From DASZKW01 sp035552775 (lineage in GTDB: Bacteria > Actinomycetota > Acidimicrobiia > Acidimicrobiales > Palsa-688): 21,364 nt of DNA. The stretch is from NCBI GenBank assembly GCA_035552775.1, contig DASZKW010000078.1, positions 1 through 21,364 of the forward strand, given 5' to 3'. Position 1 is the stretch's first letter. Every line of letters begins with the position of its first letter. The position numbers were made by a program, and so were the translations under genes. Under the pieces are notes generated by a model. It saw only the letters and a list, made by a program, of their open reading frames with translations. It searched no databases and was not told where the DNA came from. Positions 21,001 through 21,364 of this stretch are shown one piece after another.

Positions 21001-21364
21001 TCAGCAGGCGGGAGGCGCTGTGGACGGCGGGGCCGGTGGCGCGCGCCGGGGCGGCCCGGTTGCCGGGGTTGGTCAGCGGGGCGGAGCCCCCGGACCTGCC
21101 GGGCATGGCCCCGGTAGAGGTCAACCGGACCGACCTGTGGGCGACGGGGGTTTCCACGGACAGCCACCCGGTGGAGTACGTCCGGGCCGAGCTCGACGCC
21201 GCCGGGGTGGTCAGCGCGGCACACCTGGCGTCGTTGCCAGGGGGATGCCACGTGAACGTCGGCGGCGTCGTAACCCACCGCCAGCGGCCGGCGACGGCCC
21301 AAGGAGTGGTGTTCCTCAGCCTGGAGGACGAGACCGGCCTGGTCAACGTCATCTGCGTCGACGC
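18096..21364 (+). CDS. dnaE2: Error-prone DNA polymerase III alpha subunit DnaE2 (3' incomplete)
   Basis: A C-family polymerase that replicates past lesions as the catalytic part of the mutasome with ImuA' and ImuB. The frame is open from ATG 18096 to the right edge (1,089 codons plus 2 nt), close to the family's full length. Seen: the N-terminus MGWRNPPVPWPELEARL, typical of actinobacterial DnaE2; a PHP domain from AELHCHSNFSFLDGASHPEE (H62, H64) and LTDHDGMYG; palm motifs CQGRGSAANSAVCYALG and PPDIDVDIE (D487, D489) with the third Asp in LVKFDLLGLG (D632), so the catalytic triad is intact; FGFPESHSVSFAYLVY; tandem helix-hairpin-helix; and the start of the OB-fold (VVFLSLEDETGLVNVICVDA). A 15-bp tandem duplication adds a GSGAG linker near residue 897. 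The start is supported by the SOS box and -10 just upstream. Confidence 0.96.
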   Translation, partial: MGWRNPPVPWPELEARLSGRPAHAGDGGDSPAWSRKRSVYTAPTDLAAQQAAGGAVAYAELHCHSNFSFLDGASHPEELVEEAVRLGLKALALTDHDGMYGVVRFAEAAAAIGLPTVFGAELTLDLARPQVGAADPEGTHVVVLARDPVGYARLCRAISVAHLRGGEKGKPTLDLDTLAALGAGSAPDLGAVAAGVDNPVAAFTGAAPAAAVVAGADHWIVLTGCRKGAVCRALLGAGPAAAAAELARLQRAFGRSNVAVELWDHGDPLDSARNDALVGLADRAGAEVVATNNAHYHVPARRRLAAALAAVRARRSLDDIDGWLPPAGASHLRSGTEQARRFARYPGVVERAAALGRDAAFDLHLVAPRLPPFPCPPGHDEMSWLRRLTEEGAARRYGPREAPRHPRAYVQIDYELAMIDSLGFAGYFLVVDDIVRFCREADIYCQGRGSAANSAVCYALGVTNADAVELGLLFERFLSPERDGPPDIDVDIESGRREEAIQYVYRRYGRDRAAQVANVITYRPRSAVRDMGKALGAAPGQLDAWSKQIDAWGPLQTSGRATDDHDVPAAVMALASEVQHFPRHLGIHSGGMVICDRPVTEVCPVEWARMADRSVLQWDKDDCAATGLVKFDLLGLGMLTVIHATVDHVRAFHGVDIDLAILPQDPAVYEMLCRADSVGVFQVESRAQMATLPRLRPRRFYDLVVEVALIRPGPIQGGSVHPYIRRRNGDEPVTYLHPLLERSLAKTLGVPLFQEQLMQMAIDVAGFSAGEADRLRQAMGSKRSVEKMEQLRSRLYEGMAERGIGGEVADRIWEKLVAFANFGFPESHSVSFAYLVYSSAWLKYHYPAAFLAGLLDGQPMGFWSPQTLVADARRHGVEVRRPDINASRANAVLEPSGSGAGGSGAGGPAVRLGLSYVRHVGDDMAARIEAARTESGAFAGVEDVVRRTGISSVQAEALATAGAFGCFGLSRREALWTAGPVARAGAARLPGLVSGAEPPDLPGMAPVEVNRTDLWATGVSTDSHPVEYVRAELDAAGVVSAAHLASLPGGCHVNVGGVVTHRQRPATAQGVVFLSLEDETGLVNVICVD
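20784..20813 (+). repeat. Perfect 15-bp tandem duplication in dnaE2
   Basis: GGGTCAGGGGCCGGC occurs twice head to tail (20784-20798, 20799-20813) and is followed by a partial copy. In frame it encodes a GSGAGGSGAGG linker between INASRANAVLEPS and AVRLGLSYVRHVG, that is, between the polymerase fingers/wing and the helix-hairpin-helix region. Confidence 0.93.

Overview
The window is GC-rich, densely coded actinobacterial DNA. Three things point to Acidimicrobiia or a close relative: 42-residue GYWLVASDGG-type repeats at the end of a giant surface protein, actinobacterial-type ImuA'/ImuB/DnaE2 mutasome genes, and SOS boxes of the Gram-positive CGAAC-N4-GTTCG form. The placement is an inference from gene style. 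No rRNA, tRNA, CRISPR array, IS element or attachment site was seen.

Layout. (1) 3-5272 (+): a giant secreted or surface mosaic protein entering from beyond the left edge. It carries a choice-of-anchor-P-like head, seven putative-Ig (He_PIG-like) modules, an NHL-like propeller, a seven-blade RCC1-like propeller and four C-terminal 42-residue repeats. A one-base frameshift near 1553-1556 splits it. (2) 5273-6559 (-): an HpnB-like glycosyltransferase whose stop codon abuts that of the surface protein. (3) 6600-9091 (+): SOS box, -10 element and the imuA'-imuB operon. (4) 8937-11421 (-): a likely operon of a small membrane protein, an amidase and a PAP2/AUR1-like phosphatase; the last overlaps the end of imuB by 155 bp. 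(5) 11553-13146 (+): an internally deleted thiamine-diphosphate enzyme remnant, a fatty-acid desaturase and a 37-residue basic protein. (6) 13227-17514 (-): a seven-gene Mrp/Mbh-type cation/proton antiporter operon. (7) 17611-17982 (-): a STAS-domain protein. (8) 18068-21364 (+): SOS box, -10 element and dnaE2, which runs off the right edge.

How it fits together. ImuA', ImuB and DnaE2 are the parts of the error-prone translesion 'mutasome'. Here its two transcription units lie about 9 kb apart. Each has a near-identical start region: SOS palindrome, then a -10 hexamer 1-2 bp later, then the start codon exactly 7 nt after the -10. That geometry predicts leaderless, LexA-repressed transcripts. 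The Mrp-type operon follows the E-F-G-A'-(A''+B)-C-D order of archaeal Mbh/Mrp modules and has no large MrpA NuoL-like subunit.

Small repeats. A 30-bp GC-rich element occurs as a tandem pair inside both hpnB and the PAP2 gene, read in different frames. A perfect 15-bp duplication lies in dnaE2 and a 14-bp triple repeat lies between the basic-peptide gene and mrpD. The genome therefore seems prone to in-frame micro-repeat expansion in loops and linkers.
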